Positions 46,212-56,329 of a stretch of 64,000 bases of DNA are shown here, piece by piece; positions within the stretch are counted from its first letter, which is position 1; every line of letters starts with the position of its first letter. The position numbers and the translations under genes were made by a program. The stretch covers positions 3,202,643-3,266,642 of the forward strand of contig NZ_CP133261.1 of the NCBI RefSeq assembly GCF_030931715.1. The letters are read 5' to 3'. The notes beneath the pieces were generated by a model. That model did not search any database and had not been told where the DNA came from. It worked only from the letters and a program-made list of their open reading frames with translations. This DNA comes from Tissierella sp. MB52-C2. GTDB lineage: Bacteria; Bacillota; Clostridia; Tissierellales; Tissierellaceae.

Positions 46212-49200
46212 TATGTCTCACCTCCGGAATAACAATCTCTACTTTTGTACCTTCTCCTAATTTACTTTCTAATGATAATGTTGCTCCTCTTAATATCTTT
46301 ATTTTTTCCACTACATTTGTAAACCCAACTCTTTGGTTGTTTCCTCTTAGAATTTCTTGTTGCTTTTCATATGTCATTCCCACCCCATTATCTTCTATTC
46401 TTATACTTATAAACCCCTTAGGTTTTCTTTTCACGATAATCTTCACTATCCCGCTATTATTTTTAGTTGCAAGACCATGTCCTATAGCATTCTCTACTAT
46501 AGGTTGTAATGTTAAAGGTGGAATCATGGCTCTTATTCCTTCTTCAATATTATATTCAATCTTCAACCCTTCTCCATATCTCATTTGCTCTATTTCAAGA
46601 TATGCAATTATCAATTCCAGTTCCGACTCCAGAGTAATAAGCCCCTTCTTCCTATGGATATCTAACTTTCCTCTAAAATAAATAGATAGATTATTTAAAG
46701 CTTTTCTTGCTTTTTCACTATCTTTATAACTAAGACCGATAATAGTATTTATTGTATTATAGAGAAAATGTGGCGATATTTGAGAATAAAAATATTGGAA
46801 TTCTTTTTCCAGCCCTTCCTCCACTGATTTTTTCATTAGTAATAAGGATTGAATTCTAGATTTCAATTCCTCAGAATCTATGGGCTTTCTTTGAAAATCA
46901 TTGGCACCATAGTCAAATGCATTCATTAAATCAATTGTCTTTCCTGATGCCGTTAAAATTAGAATGGGAAGTTCTACCATAGAGTAATCTCGACGAACTA
47001 TTTCGCATATTCTATCTCCAGACATATCTGGTAACATAAAGTCCAAGATTATTAAATCTATTTCATTTCTTTTAAGAATATCTAAAGTCTCTTCTCCGTT
47101 ATCGGCTAAGATCACATTGAACTCCAGTTGTTCCATAATATCCCATAGGATTTTTTGGTTCAATGGTTCATCATCTGCTATTAAAACCATTGGTTTACCT
47201 ATATAGTTTCTTTTCTCTCTTTCTAATTTAGGAATTTTCTCTATAGAATTATTAGATTTAAAAATATCTTCTTCAACAGAAACCATTCCATCTTGTTGCT
47301 TTATCTTTACATCATATATTGGTAATGTAAATTTAAAGCTAGAACCTTTGCCATAAATGGATTCCACATCTATTTCACCGCCTTGACTCTCCACTAGATG
47401 CCTTACTATGGATAATCCCAGTCCTAATCCTATTCTTTGTCCTTCTTCATTTTTCTGATAAAAAATATCAAAAACTTCCTTAAAATATTTTTCTTCAATT
47501 CCAATTCCAGTATCTGATACTTTGATTTCTGCCTGTCTGTCAACTACAGATGCAAAAACCACAACTTCCCCTTCTTTTGTATATTTAATAGCATTATGGA
47601 CTAGATTATAGATAATCTGCCTAAATTTATCTGAATCTGCCCTTAATGCTGGAAATACTCTAGGAACCTGATTTTTTAATACGATTGACTTATTTTCAGG
47701 GATTAAAATTCTCATTTCCTTTAAAATATCTTCTACAATTTTATATGGTTCAATTGAGCTTAATCTTAACTTTATTTCGCCACTTTTTATTTGAGAAGCA
47801 TCTAATAAATCTTCTACCAAACGAGTTAATCTTTGGCCTTCCTGATTTATAAAGAACAAATCTTCCTGCTGTTGAGAATTCAGTGCTCCCTTTTGCCCCT
47901 CTAATAAGTTTTTTGTTAAATTGAGTATTACATGTAAAGGTGTCCTTAATTCGTGGGATGCCTTAGCTAGAAATTCATCCTTTAGCTTATCGTACCTTAT
48001 AAGCTTCTCTGAGAGAGAGCTTGCCCTTTGATAATCTAGTTGAAGACGATGGCTCATCAATGCAGCTATACTAAGCATCAATAATAAAATCAACAAAATA
48101 GGAATATTCCCCAAATCTATTTCGAATAATATCTTCAACGTCATTATGAACCAATAGGAAAACATAGAGGTTGTAATTATTAAAATATATTCTAAGGAAT
48201 CTGCTTTATTATATATTTCCTTTAATAAAATATATAATATGTAGCTATATCTCATCATCAAAAGCCCCAAGAGAGTCGCATGTAAATAACCCAGATAGAT
48301 AAGTAAGGGGGTATTTGGATTACAAAAGAAAATTGCCAGCGTAACAAAAATTATTATAGATATTCTATTTATAATCTTATTACTACCCTGATTGCTGAAG
48401 AAACAATGCGTAAATTGCGAAAAACAAAGGATTACCATTATCATTGTCAGAACCTGGATTGCAGTTCTAGTTACATAATTGTAGTTATATACTAAATCTA
48501 AAAGCTGTTCATTCATAGTTGATAAATATATTCCCATAAAGAAATTCATTCCGCTAAAATATATTAAATAAAGTTCTTTCCTTCGCTGAGAGTATATTAT
48601 AAGAAAATATATACATAAGGTTAGACAAACTGAAATCGTCAGTGCATCTAATGCACGGCTCTTATTGTTGCTCTCCATAATTGACTCAAAAGTTCCAAAT
48701 TCAATGGATTTGATAATGCCTCCTGTTGGATAATCATAATTTGAAACATGAATTATTAGTTCAATTTCCTTGTTTACGCTATTACCTGCTGCTACCCTAT
48801 ATTTGCTCCCTCTTCGAAAGTCCTCCTTATTTATAGATAGGCTTCCTACACTAGCAACCTCATGCCCATTTAAATAGACACGGCTTGCTGTACGTATAGT
48901 CCTAGTTTTGATACCATATACTTCATCCTCTGGCACTCTAACAATAATCCTATATGTACCTGATCCATCAGGAGAACCTTCCTCATTTAAATAGTCCTTC
49001 CATGAACCAGGAACATTTACGTATTTTTTGATGTTCTCATACTCTTTAAATCCATAAGCTTTTGTATCTTCAGGCTTAAGCAATAAATCTGGATAGAATT
49101 CCCATTCCCCATCTAGCTTAATATTTCCTTCTCCGTCTATTTTCCAATCCTGAAGATTTAAAACTCCTTTTTCTGCCATATATTTACTCTTTTGATTCGG

Positions 49201-49302
49201 AAAATTAATTATTAGAAGGCTACCAATAACCATAAGTACAACTATGATTGAAATAGCTATGGATATGATATGCTGGATTTCCAGCTTTCTATGATTTGTC
49301 AT
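46192..49302 (-). CDS. Hybrid sensor kinase with two kinase modules
   Basis: A 1036-residue membrane kinase. After one N-terminal helix comes an extracytoplasmic jelly-roll domain (about 45-205; LDGEWEFYP, VPGSWKDYL), then a 7TMR-DISM-type set of helices (about 215-435). The cytoplasmic part has a HisKA domain with ASHELRTPL (near 447), an ATPase (GIGIEEKYF; GLGLGLSIV), a receiver with ADDEP and LIILDFMLPDMSG (about 705-820), then a second LytS-type module with SPHFLYNT (near 844) and its own ATPase (ENAIGHGL; DNGVGM). I chose the ATG at 49302 after AAAGGGTG. The output is the SARP regulator downstream. Confidence 0.88.
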   Translation of the reverse strand: MTNHRKLEIQHIISIAISIIVVLMVIGSLLIINFPNQKSKYMAEKGVLNLQDWKIDGEGNIKLDGEWEFYPDLLLKPEDTKAYGFKEYENIKKYVNVPGSWKDYLNEEGSPDGSGTYRIIVRVPEDEVYGIKTRTIRTASRVYLNGHEVASVGSLSINKEDFRRGSKYRVAAGNSVNKEIELIIHVSNYDYPTGGIIKSIEFGTFESIMESNNKSRALDALTISVCLTLCIYFLIIYSQRRKELYLIYFSGMNFFMGIYLSTMNEQLLDLVYNYNYVTRTAIQVLTMIMVILCFSQFTHCFFSNQGSNKIINRISIIIFVTLAIFFCNPNTPLLIYLGYLHATLLGLLMMRYSYILYILLKEIYNKADSLEYILIITTSMFSYWFIMTLKILFEIDLGNIPILLILLLMLSIAALMSHRLQLDYQRASSLSEKLIRYDKLKDEFLAKASHELRTPLHVILNLTKNLLEGQKGALNSQQQEDLFFINQEGQRLTRLVEDLLDASQIKSGEIKLRLSSIEPYKIVEDILKEMRILIPENKSIVLKNQVPRVFPALRADSDKFRQIIYNLVHNAIKYTKEGEVVVFASVVDRQAEIKVSDTGIGIEEKYFKEVFDIFYQKNEEGQRIGLGLGLSIVRHLVESQGGEIDVESIYGKGSSFKFTLPIYDVKIKQQDGMVSVEEDIFKSNNSIEKIPKLEREKRNYIGKPMVLIADDEPLNQKILWDIMEQLEFNVILADNGEETLDILKRNEIDLIILDFMLPDMSGDRICEIVRRDYSMVELPILILTASGKTIDLMNAFDYGANDFQRKPIDSEELKSRIQSLLLMKKSVEEGLEKEFQYFYSQISPHFLYNTINTIIGLSYKDSEKARKALNNLSIYFRGKLDIHRKKGLITLESELELIIAYLEIEQMRYGEGLKIEYNIEEGIRAMIPPLTLQPIVENAIGHGLATKNNSGIVKIIVKRKPKGFISIRIEDNGVGMTYEKQQEILRGNNQRVGFTNVVEKIKILRGATLSLESKLGEGTKVEIVIPEVRHNEDHFN

Positions 49303-49572
49303 ATTTTCACCCTTTTGCTTATTATAAATACAAAATCCGATACCTTTCATTACCAGTCCCATTATTACCCTTAATTTTAATTTATTACCAAAATCTTACA
49401 TAAAAATGCTTATAATAGAAGCTCTTCAAAAAAGCCTTTCTAGGAAGTCATTTAAGTCAAATTAAGCTCTAAGATGAAAAAGAGAAGAAGAAAAGGAATT
49501 AGCAACAGAATAATTAATTTAAAACTTTACTATTGGGTATATTATATTTACTAAAAAAATGAGGGTGATTTT

Positions 49573-50427
49573 ATGTCAAAATTTCATGAAAAACCAAATA
49601 TATTTGTTAATCATATAGTATTAAAAGTAGTGGATGTAAAAAGGACTGTAGAATTTTATACAGAAATAATGGGATTAAAAATATTAGATAGAAGAGAAAA
49701 AGAAGTGATATTGACAGCAGATGGAGTTAATCCTATAGTTACAATTGTAGAACCTGATAATGCAATACCAAAACTACCAAGAAGAACAGGAATTTATCAT
49801 TTTGCACTTCTTTTACCAAGTAGATTTCATTTAGGATTATTTTTAAAACATCTAAGAGAAAAGAGCTATCCTATAATTGGGGGAGCACATCATGGAGTTA
49901 GTGAGGCTATATATTTAGAAGATCCAGATGGGAATGGAATAGAAGTCTATAGAGATATAGACAGCGAGGAATGGAAACGTAAAGAAAACCAAGTAGAAAT
50001 GGTAACAGATCCTTTGGATTATGATAGTATTATACTTGACGCTGGTGAAGGAAAGTGGGATAAGATTCCAAAAGAAACTATAATAGGACATATCCATTTA
50101 CATGTAGGAGATTTAGATGAAGCAAAAAAATTTTATTGTGATGGATTGGGATTTGATTTAGTAATGAAACTGGCTAATTCAGCATTATTTATTTCATCAG
50201 GAGGATATCATCACCATATAGGACTAAATATCTGGAACGGAAAGAATTCTCTAGCTTTGCCAGATAATGCTGCAGGTATGAAATATTATAGTATAATATT
50301 TCCTGGTATAGATGTAAGGGAAAATACAATAAATAATTTGAGAAATTTAGGTTACGATGTAATAAGAGAAGATAATAATATATTTACAAAAGACCCATCT
50401 ACTAATTTGATAAAATTAGTAGTATAA
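49573..50427 (+). CDS. Two-domain VOC protein (CatE-like)
   Basis: A 284-residue protein with two vicinal-oxygen-chelate domains. The first begins VNHIVLKVVDVKRTVEFYTEIMGL and ends EDPDGNGIEVYRD. The second begins GHIHLHVGDLDEAKKFYCDGLGF. The metal-binding pattern His (GHIHLHV), His (YHHHIGLNIW) and a C-terminal Glu-type position is comparable to catechol-2,3-dioxygenase CatE of Bacillus. An oxygenase would be odd in a strict anaerobe, so a glyoxalase-like or resistance role is possible. It stands alone on the plus strand with GAGGGTG before the start and a terminator after it. Confidence 0.75.
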   Translation: MSKFHEKPNIFVNHIVLKVVDVKRTVEFYTEIMGLKILDRREKEVILTADGVNPIVTIVEPDNAIPKLPRRTGIYHFALLLPSRFHLGLFLKHLREKSYPIIGGAHHGVSEAIYLEDPDGNGIEVYRDIDSEEWKRKENQVEMVTDPLDYDSIILDAGEGKWDKIPKETIIGHIHLHVGDLDEAKKFYCDGLGFDLVMKLANSALFISSGGYHHHIGLNIWNGKNSLALPDNAAGMKYYSIIFPGIDVRENTINNLRNLGYDVIREDNNIFTKDPSTNLIKLVV

Positions 50428-50445
50428 AAGATTATTGTATCTTAG

Positions 50446-50475
50446 GATGATTCTAGTTATAGAATCATCTTTTTT
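50446..50475 (+). terminator. Terminator of the VOC gene
   Basis: 10-bp stem (GATGATTCTA), 4-base loop and six Ts, 18 bases after the stop codon. Confidence 0.88.
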
Positions 50476-50668
50476 ATATGGAGAATAAGTTATAATGGTC
50501 TATTACAATAATTATCAATATCAATGGAACGTGAAAAAGATGACTCCCGTTCAATACAGAAATCATCTTCTTACTGCTTAGTTCTCTTTTTTAAATGTCC
50601 TTGACAAAGGTACCATTTTATATGAACATATACTCTTTTATAGTATTATTTGCTATTCTTTTTTCCTT

Positions 50669-51652
50669 CTAAGATAAATGGCAAGCCACCATATGTCCTG
50701 ATTCCCTTTCTATTAGCTTTGGTTCTATCTCATAGCATTGGTTCATAGCATATTTGCATCTAGTAACAAACTTACAGCCTAATGGTGGATTTAGAGGACT
50801 AGGTACATCTCCTTCCAATACTTTAATAGAGTTTTCTCTAGCCATTCTTGGGTCAGGCTCAAGAACTGATGATAAAAGGGCTTGAGTATAAGGATGGAGC
50901 GGATGTTTATGTATATCATCACTAAATCCTATTTCAATCAATTTCCCTAGATACATTACTCCTATTCTATGGGATATATGCCTTACCATAGATAAGTCAT
51001 GGGCAATAAATAAATATGTTAACCCCATTTCATTTTGTAAATCCTCCAGCATATTGACTACTTGTGCTTGAATAGACACATCAAGGGCTGATATAGGTTC
51101 ATCACATAATATAAATTCTGGATTAATAGATAATGCTCTTGCTATTCCTATTCTCTGTCTTTGTCCTCCGCTGAACTCATGGGGGTATCTATCCATATGG
51201 TTCTTTCCTAGTCCTACTTTTTCTAACAATTCTAAGACCTTCTCCTGTCGTTCCTTTTTACCACCTATATGATAAACATCTAAAGGTTCTGAAATTATGT
51301 CTTTTACAGTTAGAGTTGGATTAAGTGATGCATATGGGTCCTGGAATATTACCTGCATTTTTCTTCTATAAGGTCTTAAATCTGGCTCCTTTAATTTAGC
51401 TAAATCTTTTCCTCTATAGAGAATTTCACCATCAGTTACATCGAAAAGTCTAATGATACTTCTACCTGTAGTGGATTTACCACAGCCAGATTCACCTACT
51501 AACCCTAAGGTTTCTCCCTCATTTATATAAAAGCTCACATCATCTACAGCTTTTAAATATTGTGGTTTGCCTATGAAAGACGATTTTTTCACTGGAAAAT
51601 ATTTTTTTAAATTATTAACTTCAATTAATTTTACTTTTTCCCTATTTTCCAT
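50669..51652 (-). CDS. Second peptide transporter ATPase (OppF/DppF type)
   Basis: A 327-residue ATPase with Walker A GESGCGKST, signature FSGGQRQRIGIARAL, Walker B FILCDEPISALD and the C-terminal Cys motif PPLGCKFVTRCKYAMNQC. It closely resembles its counterpart in the first opp operon. I chose the ATG at 51652 (MENREK), since AAAGGAG is 9 bases before it and only two bases before the alternative ATG at 51661. It is the last gene of this operon and overlaps oppD by 11 bases. Confidence 0.9.
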   Translation of the reverse strand: MENREKVKLIEVNNLKKYFPVKKSSFIGKPQYLKAVDDVSFYINEGETLGLVGESGCGKSTTGRSIIRLFDVTDGEILYRGKDLAKLKEPDLRPYRRKMQVIFQDPYASLNPTLTVKDIISEPLDVYHIGGKKERQEKVLELLEKVGLGKNHMDRYPHEFSGGQRQRIGIARALSINPEFILCDEPISALDVSIQAQVVNMLEDLQNEMGLTYLFIAHDLSMVRHISHRIGVMYLGKLIEIGFSDDIHKHPLHPYTQALLSSVLEPDPRMARENSIKVLEGDVPSPLNPPLGCKFVTRCKYAMNQCYEIEPKLIERESGHMVACHLS

Positions 51653-52631
51653 TATATTCATCTCCTTTATCTAAAAGCCAACACATAGCTCTATGGTTAT
51701 TCTCTCCATAATATTCAGGTTGTTGCCTTTTACATATATTCATTACATAGGGACAACGCTCTGCAAAAGGGCAGCCTTCTATTGTCTTAGATAAATCTGG
51801 TGGGTTTCCTTTTATTGGTATAAGTCTTTGTTTCTTTTTACTGTCCTTCTTTGGTAAAGATTGAAGCAATCCCTTTGTATATGGATGCATTGGATTATAG
51901 AATATATCGTCTACGAACCCTTCCTCCATAATAAGACCACCATACATAACTATTACTCTAGAACACATATTGGCCACTACTCCTAAATCATGGGTTATTA
52001 AAATAATAGAGGTATCCATCTTTTTCTTTAACTCCATCAATAATTCAAGTATCTGAGCTTGAATTGTAACATCTAAGGCAGTAGTAGGCTCATCTGCTAT
52101 AAGCAATTCTGGCTCACAGCTCAATGCCATGGCAATGATGGCTCTTTGCCTCATGCCACCACTAAATTCATGGGGATAGTTATTATATCTTTCCTCTGGA
52201 GAAGGAATCCCTACTATTCTTAACATCTCTATGGCTTTATTTTTGGCTTCTCCTTTACTTAATCCTTGATGCCTTCTTATTACATCAGATATTTGTGATC
52301 CCACTGTAAATACTGGATTAAGTGAAGTCATAGGGTCTTGAAATATCATAGCTATATCATTTCCACGAATTCTCATCATTTCCTTTTCTGTTTTATTTAC
52401 TAAGTTTTCTCCTTTGTAAATAATCTCGCCTTCTGTAATCTTTCCCGTTCCCTTAAGCAATTTAATTATAGACATGGAAGTAACTGATTTTCCACTTCCA
52501 GATTCTCCAACTACTCCAAGGACTTCCCCTTTTTCCAAATTAAATGAGACCCCACGAATTACTTTAACTTCACCACTATTATTAAAAAAAGAAACCTTTA
52601 AATCCTTTAAACTTAATAAGGGCTCTTTCAC
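51642..52631 (-). CDS. Second peptide transporter ATPase (OppD/DppD type)
   Basis: A 329-residue ATPase with Walker A GESGSGKSV, signature FSGGMRQRAIIAMALS, Walker B LLIADEPTTALD and the Cys motif IEGCPFAERCPYVMNIC. It starts with GTG, 9 bases after AAAGGAG. It lies 23 bases after oppC in the same operon. Confidence 0.9.
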   Translation of the reverse strand: MKEPLLSLKDLKVSFFNNSGEVKVIRGVSFNLEKGEVLGVVGESGSGKSVTSMSIIKLLKGTGKITEGEIIYKGENLVNKTEKEMMRIRGNDIAMIFQDPMTSLNPVFTVGSQISDVIRRHQGLSKGEAKNKAIEMLRIVGIPSPEERYNNYPHEFSGGMRQRAIIAMALSCEPELLIADEPTTALDVTIQAQILELLMELKKKMDTSIILITHDLGVVANMCSRVIVMYGGLIMEEGFVDDIFYNPMHPYTKGLLQSLPKKDSKKKQRLIPIKGNPPDLSKTIEGCPFAERCPYVMNICKRQQPEYYGENNHRAMCWLLDKGDEYNGK

Positions 52632-52654
52632 GTTAAATCTCTCCTTTTCCTTAC

Positions 52655-53500
52655 CTAATCATTATTTGCCTTAGGCTCAAATGCAACTCTAAATATATCT
52701 CCTAAAATATTGAAGCTAAGTACTGTTAGTAATATTAATATCCCGGGAAATAATGCTAAATATGGTGCATCTCCAATATATCCTTGGGCATATTTAAGCA
52801 TACTTCCCCAGGATGAATCTGGCTGACGTACTCCTAATCCTAGGAAAGATAGAGATGATTCTGTTAGAATTGCTCCTGCAATATTTAAAGTTGATGCTAC
52901 TATTACTGTAGGAAAAATATTTGGTATAATATGTTTTAACATAATAATATTAGATTTTTCTCCTATAGCTTTTGAATATAATACATATTCCCTTTCTTTA
53001 ATTGATAAAGTCTCTGCTCTAACAATTCTTGCTATTCCCATCCAGCTAAATAATCCTATTATGATTATTATATTTTGAATTCCAGGTTTTAAATAAGCAT
53101 TTAAAATAAGTATCAGAAAAAACGTAGGTATACTCATAAGAATATCTATTGTTCTCATAATTAAGTTGTCAATTCTTCCGCCAAAATAGCCACTAGTAGT
53201 TCCTACTATAGTTCCTATTACTGTGGATATTATCATGGAAAGAAAGCCAACTGTTAGAGATACTCTTCCCCCATATAATGCACGAGCAAAGTAATCTCTT
53301 CCCATTTCATCTGTACCAAATATATGATCCTTACTAGGGAAACTCAAACTATTCATTACATCAATCTTATTTGGATCATGGGGCGATAAAAATGCAAGTA
53401 TAGATGCAATTACTAATACAAAGATTATTATCAAAGCTATGGTTCCTAATTTATTTTGTTTTAACTGATATTTAAAATTTGATTTTAATCTCTCATTCAT
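52655..53500 (-). CDS. Second peptide transporter permease (OppC/DppC type)
   Basis: A 281-residue permease with six predicted helices, shorter at the N-terminus than the OppC of the first operon. It has FGTDEMGRDYFARALYGGRVSLTVG and the EAA loop KEREYVLYSKAIGEKSNIIMLKHIIPN. The spacing to oppB is 2 bases, with AAGGAGTTG inside the end of oppB. Confidence 0.9.
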   Translation of the reverse strand: MNERLKSNFKYQLKQNKLGTIALIIIFVLVIASILAFLSPHDPNKIDVMNSLSFPSKDHIFGTDEMGRDYFARALYGGRVSLTVGFLSMIISTVIGTIVGTTSGYFGGRIDNLIMRTIDILMSIPTFFLILILNAYLKPGIQNIIIIIGLFSWMGIARIVRAETLSIKEREYVLYSKAIGEKSNIIMLKHIIPNIFPTVIVASTLNIAGAILTESSLSFLGLGVRQPDSSWGSMLKYAQGYIGDAPYLALFPGILILLTVLSFNILGDIFRVAFEPKANND

Positions 53501-53502
53501 TA

Positions 53503-54453
53503 TTATCTCAACTCCTTAATCCTTGGATCTGCAATACCGTATAATATATCTGATAATAAATTTCCTATAATCAATATAAAGGACGAAAACATGGTAATTG
53601 CCATAATAAGCGGATAATCATAGCTAAATATAGATTTGATCCCTAATTGTCCCATGCCTGGCCATCCAAAAATACTTTCTGTAATAAATGCTCCAGATAC
53701 TAGTCCTGGCAAGGACATACCTAATATTGTAATTACAGGTAAAATTGCATTCTTTAGTACATATTTATATAGAACTTCTCTTTTACTAGCTCCAGATGCA
53801 TATTCCACTATTACATAATCTTCTCTTAACTGAGATATGGTACTTGACCTAATGTATCTAGTAACTGTAGCTGTGTTTTGTAAACTTAAAACAATTGTAG
53901 GCATTATACTATGCTTTATTAAATCCCAAGTAGTATGTACTCCTATGGTTCTCATTCCAATACTTGGTAAGAGTTTTAATTTTAAGGATAATACGTATAC
54001 TAACATCATTGCAAACCAAAAACTTGGTATAGATATGCCAAGATAAGAGGTGAAAGTAGCTATATTATCAAATAGTTTGTTCTGGTTTGAAGCTGAAACT
54101 AGACCTATTATAATTCCCAAAATCATAGAAATCACTAGTGAAGCACCCATAAGACCTAAAGTTGCGGGAAGTCTTTCAATTATTTGCATTGCTACAGGCC
54201 TGTGATTTACTAGTGAATATCCTAAATCTCCCTTTAGTGCAGACTTTAACCATCTTATATATTGTATGTGTATAGGACTATTAAGACCCATACTTTCTCT
54301 TATACTCTCTATCTCCGTCGGACCCATCTCAGGAGTGATATAGGCCTGTACTGGATCTCCTGGTGCTAATTTTATAAGAAGAAATGAAACTATAGATATG
54401 GCAATCATCATTGGTATTGCTTGAATCATTCTTTTTATAATCATTCTTACCAC
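53503..54453 (-). CDS. Second peptide transporter permease (OppB/DppB type)
   Basis: A 316-residue permease with six predicted helices and the motif KLAPGDPVQAYITPEMGPTE of OppB proteins. The start is uncertain. I take the GTG at 54453, 7 bases after GGGAGG, over a TTG at 54468 that overlaps that site. It follows oppA after a gap containing a strong hairpin. Confidence 0.88.
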   Translation of the reverse strand: MVRMIIKRMIQAIPMMIAISIVSFLLIKLAPGDPVQAYITPEMGPTEIESIRESMGLNSPIHIQYIRWLKSALKGDLGYSLVNHRPVAMQIIERLPATLGLMGASLVISMILGIIIGLVSASNQNKLFDNIATFTSYLGISIPSFWFAMMLVYVLSLKLKLLPSIGMRTIGVHTTWDLIKHSIMPTIVLSLQNTATVTRYIRSSTISQLREDYVIVEYASGASKREVLYKYVLKNAILPVITILGMSLPGLVSGAFITESIFGWPGMGQLGIKSIFSYDYPLIMAITMFSSFILIIGNLLSDILYGIADPRIKELR

Positions 54454-54475
54454 GTAAATTCCTCCCAATATAATT

Positions 54476-54508
54476 ACAAAAGTAAACTGAAATTCAGTTT
54501 ACTTTTGT
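54476..54508 (-). terminator. Hairpin between oppA and oppB
   Basis: A 15-bp perfect stem with a 3-base loop (ACAAAAGTAAACTGA and complement), 15 bases after the oppA stop. The U-tract is poor. This suits partial termination or mRNA stabilisation, giving more binding protein than permease. Confidence 0.7.
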
Positions 54509-54522
54509 AGTCTTTATTTAAT

Positions 54523-56133
54523 TTATTCCATGATATAAAGCTTAGATAAATCTCTAAACATAGAGATTGGAACTAGCTTAGCCTCTTCTATTCCACCGTA
54601 TTTTTTATTTACTGCAACTATTGAATTTGGATAAGCTATTGGATATACTACCATATCATCCATTAATTGTTTTTGAATAGTTTGGTAAATTTCAGCTCTC
54701 TTAGTCTCGTCTGTTTCAACTACTCCTTCTTCCCATGCTGCATCTAATTTTTCATTTGCATATCCCATGAAATTGTTAAAATCTGCTGTTCTAAATAATG
54801 GCTTATATCCATTTGGCTCTACACCCATTACATAGCCATTGAATGCTAGATCAAAATCTGTATTTGAAGCATCAAGTAGTTTGTCATAAAATGCTCCTCT
54901 TTCCATTGGTAGAAGCTCTAATTCAACACCAATTTCCTTTAATTGTTGTTGCATAATAAGCCCAAATCCTTCATTTTCTTTACTTGAGTTAATATATGCT
55001 AATCTTAATTTTAGATTTTCAACTCCTGCATTTTCAAGAAGTTCTTTTGCTTTTTCTACATTATATTCATATTTTTCCACGTCTGAAGTATGAAATTGTG
55101 TATTTGGTACAAATACTGAATATGCTTCTTCTGCATATTCTGATGATTTATAAACTCCTGTTATTATTTCTTCTCTATTTATTCCATAAGCAATTGCTTT
55201 TCTTACATCTTCATTTTGTAAATCTTTATTAGTTAATCTAAATACCATATTATTTAGCATACCTTCTTTAAAAAGAACTACATTGAAGTTTTCATCTTCA
55301 TTAAACTTGTCCACTTCTGCAGTAGTGATATATTTAGCAGATAATTCTCCATTTAATAACGCTGTATTGGAAGCATTTGCATCAGCTATTACTCTGAATA
55401 CTAATGATTCAAGATTTGGCTTACCATCAAAGTATTCATCAAATCTAACTAATTCTACTTTTTCACCACTCTTCATTTCTTTAAATTTAAATGGACCTGA
55501 ACCTATTGGCTCTAGATTCTTTGTACTCTTTGCTAAGTCTTCTTCTCCTTCAAATATATGTTGTGGGATTGGGCGGATACCACCTAAACTCCCCATAAAT
55601 GGTACTGAAACTTCTGGTAATATAAATTCAACTGTTAAATCATCTATTTTTTTAGCCTCTACTGGCTTTCCAGCAACTACAAATGAACCTCTTGAATTAG
55701 CTTTTTGTTTTTCATCTGTAATTGAATTTAATGTAAATATTACATCAGCTGCAGTTAAATCTTCTCCATCATGCCATTTAAGTCCAGATTTTAACTTTAA
55801 AGTATAAGTTAAATAATCTTCTGAAGGAGTAATACTTTCCGCTAAAAAGAATTGTGTTCCTTCTTCATCAATAACATAAAGTGGTGCAAATATTGCATTG
55901 TTAATGGTCATAGTAACTCTATCACCAGCGTATAATGGATTCATTACATTTGGATCACTGCCTATTCCGAATATAAAAATTCCACCATCTACCTTCTGTG
56001 GTGCTTCTGACTCCTGTCCTGCATCTGTAGGGATATCAACTGATGCTGGTTCCTCTACATTTTTATTTCCACAAGCCGTTGATATTAACATAACTAAAGC
56101 AAGTATCAATACTAACCATTTTTTATTGCTCAT
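54523..56133 (-). CDS. Second peptide ABC transporter binding lipoprotein
   Basis: A 536-residue SBP_bac_5 protein with a lipoprotein signal (lipobox ISTACG), then a short acidic linker and the binding domain (LAESITPSEDYLTYTLKLKSGLKWHDGEDLTAADV region; RKAIAYGINREEI). The ATG at 56133 follows AGGAGG; the frame is open 12 codons further but without a ribosome site. It is the first gene of this operon, unlike in the other opp operon where it is last. I found no sigma-54 promoter before it. Confidence 0.9.
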   Translation of the reverse strand: MSNKKWLVLILALVMLISTACGNKNVEEPASVDIPTDAGQESEAPQKVDGGIFIFGIGSDPNVMNPLYAGDRVTMTINNAIFAPLYVIDEEGTQFFLAESITPSEDYLTYTLKLKSGLKWHDGEDLTAADVIFTLNSITDEKQKANSRGSFVVAGKPVEAKKIDDLTVEFILPEVSVPFMGSLGGIRPIPQHIFEGEEDLAKSTKNLEPIGSGPFKFKEMKSGEKVELVRFDEYFDGKPNLESLVFRVIADANASNTALLNGELSAKYITTAEVDKFNEDENFNVVLFKEGMLNNMVFRLTNKDLQNEDVRKAIAYGINREEIITGVYKSSEYAEEAYSVFVPNTQFHTSDVEKYEYNVEKAKELLENAGVENLKLRLAYINSSKENEGFGLIMQQQLKEIGVELELLPMERGAFYDKLLDASNTDFDLAFNGYVMGVEPNGYKPLFRTADFNNFMGYANEKLDAAWEEGVVETDETKRAEIYQTIQKQLMDDMVVYPIAYPNSIVAVNKKYGGIEEAKLVPISMFRDLSKLYIME

Positions 56134-56299
56134 TTTATTCCTCCTATGTTCTTTGAATTTCAAATACAATTGATATTATAAATGTAGGTATTAACATAAA
56201 TCAAATTGATTATTTATATATGGAAAAAATTCATATAGATTGAATTAATTGAATCAATTTTCATTCTTTGCCATATTTGAAATTCAATAAACAATAGTA

Positions 56300-56329
56300 A
56301 AATGCTAGGTGAATTTCCACCTAGCATTT
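56300..56329 (-). terminator. Terminator of the O-acylation operon
   Basis: A 12-bp stem (AAATGCTAGGTG and complement) with a 6-base loop. It overlaps the stop codon of the DHHW gene and ends the operon that begins with the ECF sigma gene. Confidence 0.75.

Noticed and set aside
56170-56299. A TGGCAAAG motif upstream of the second oppA as a sigma-54 promoter
   Set aside because: No GC at the -12 position with correct spacing.
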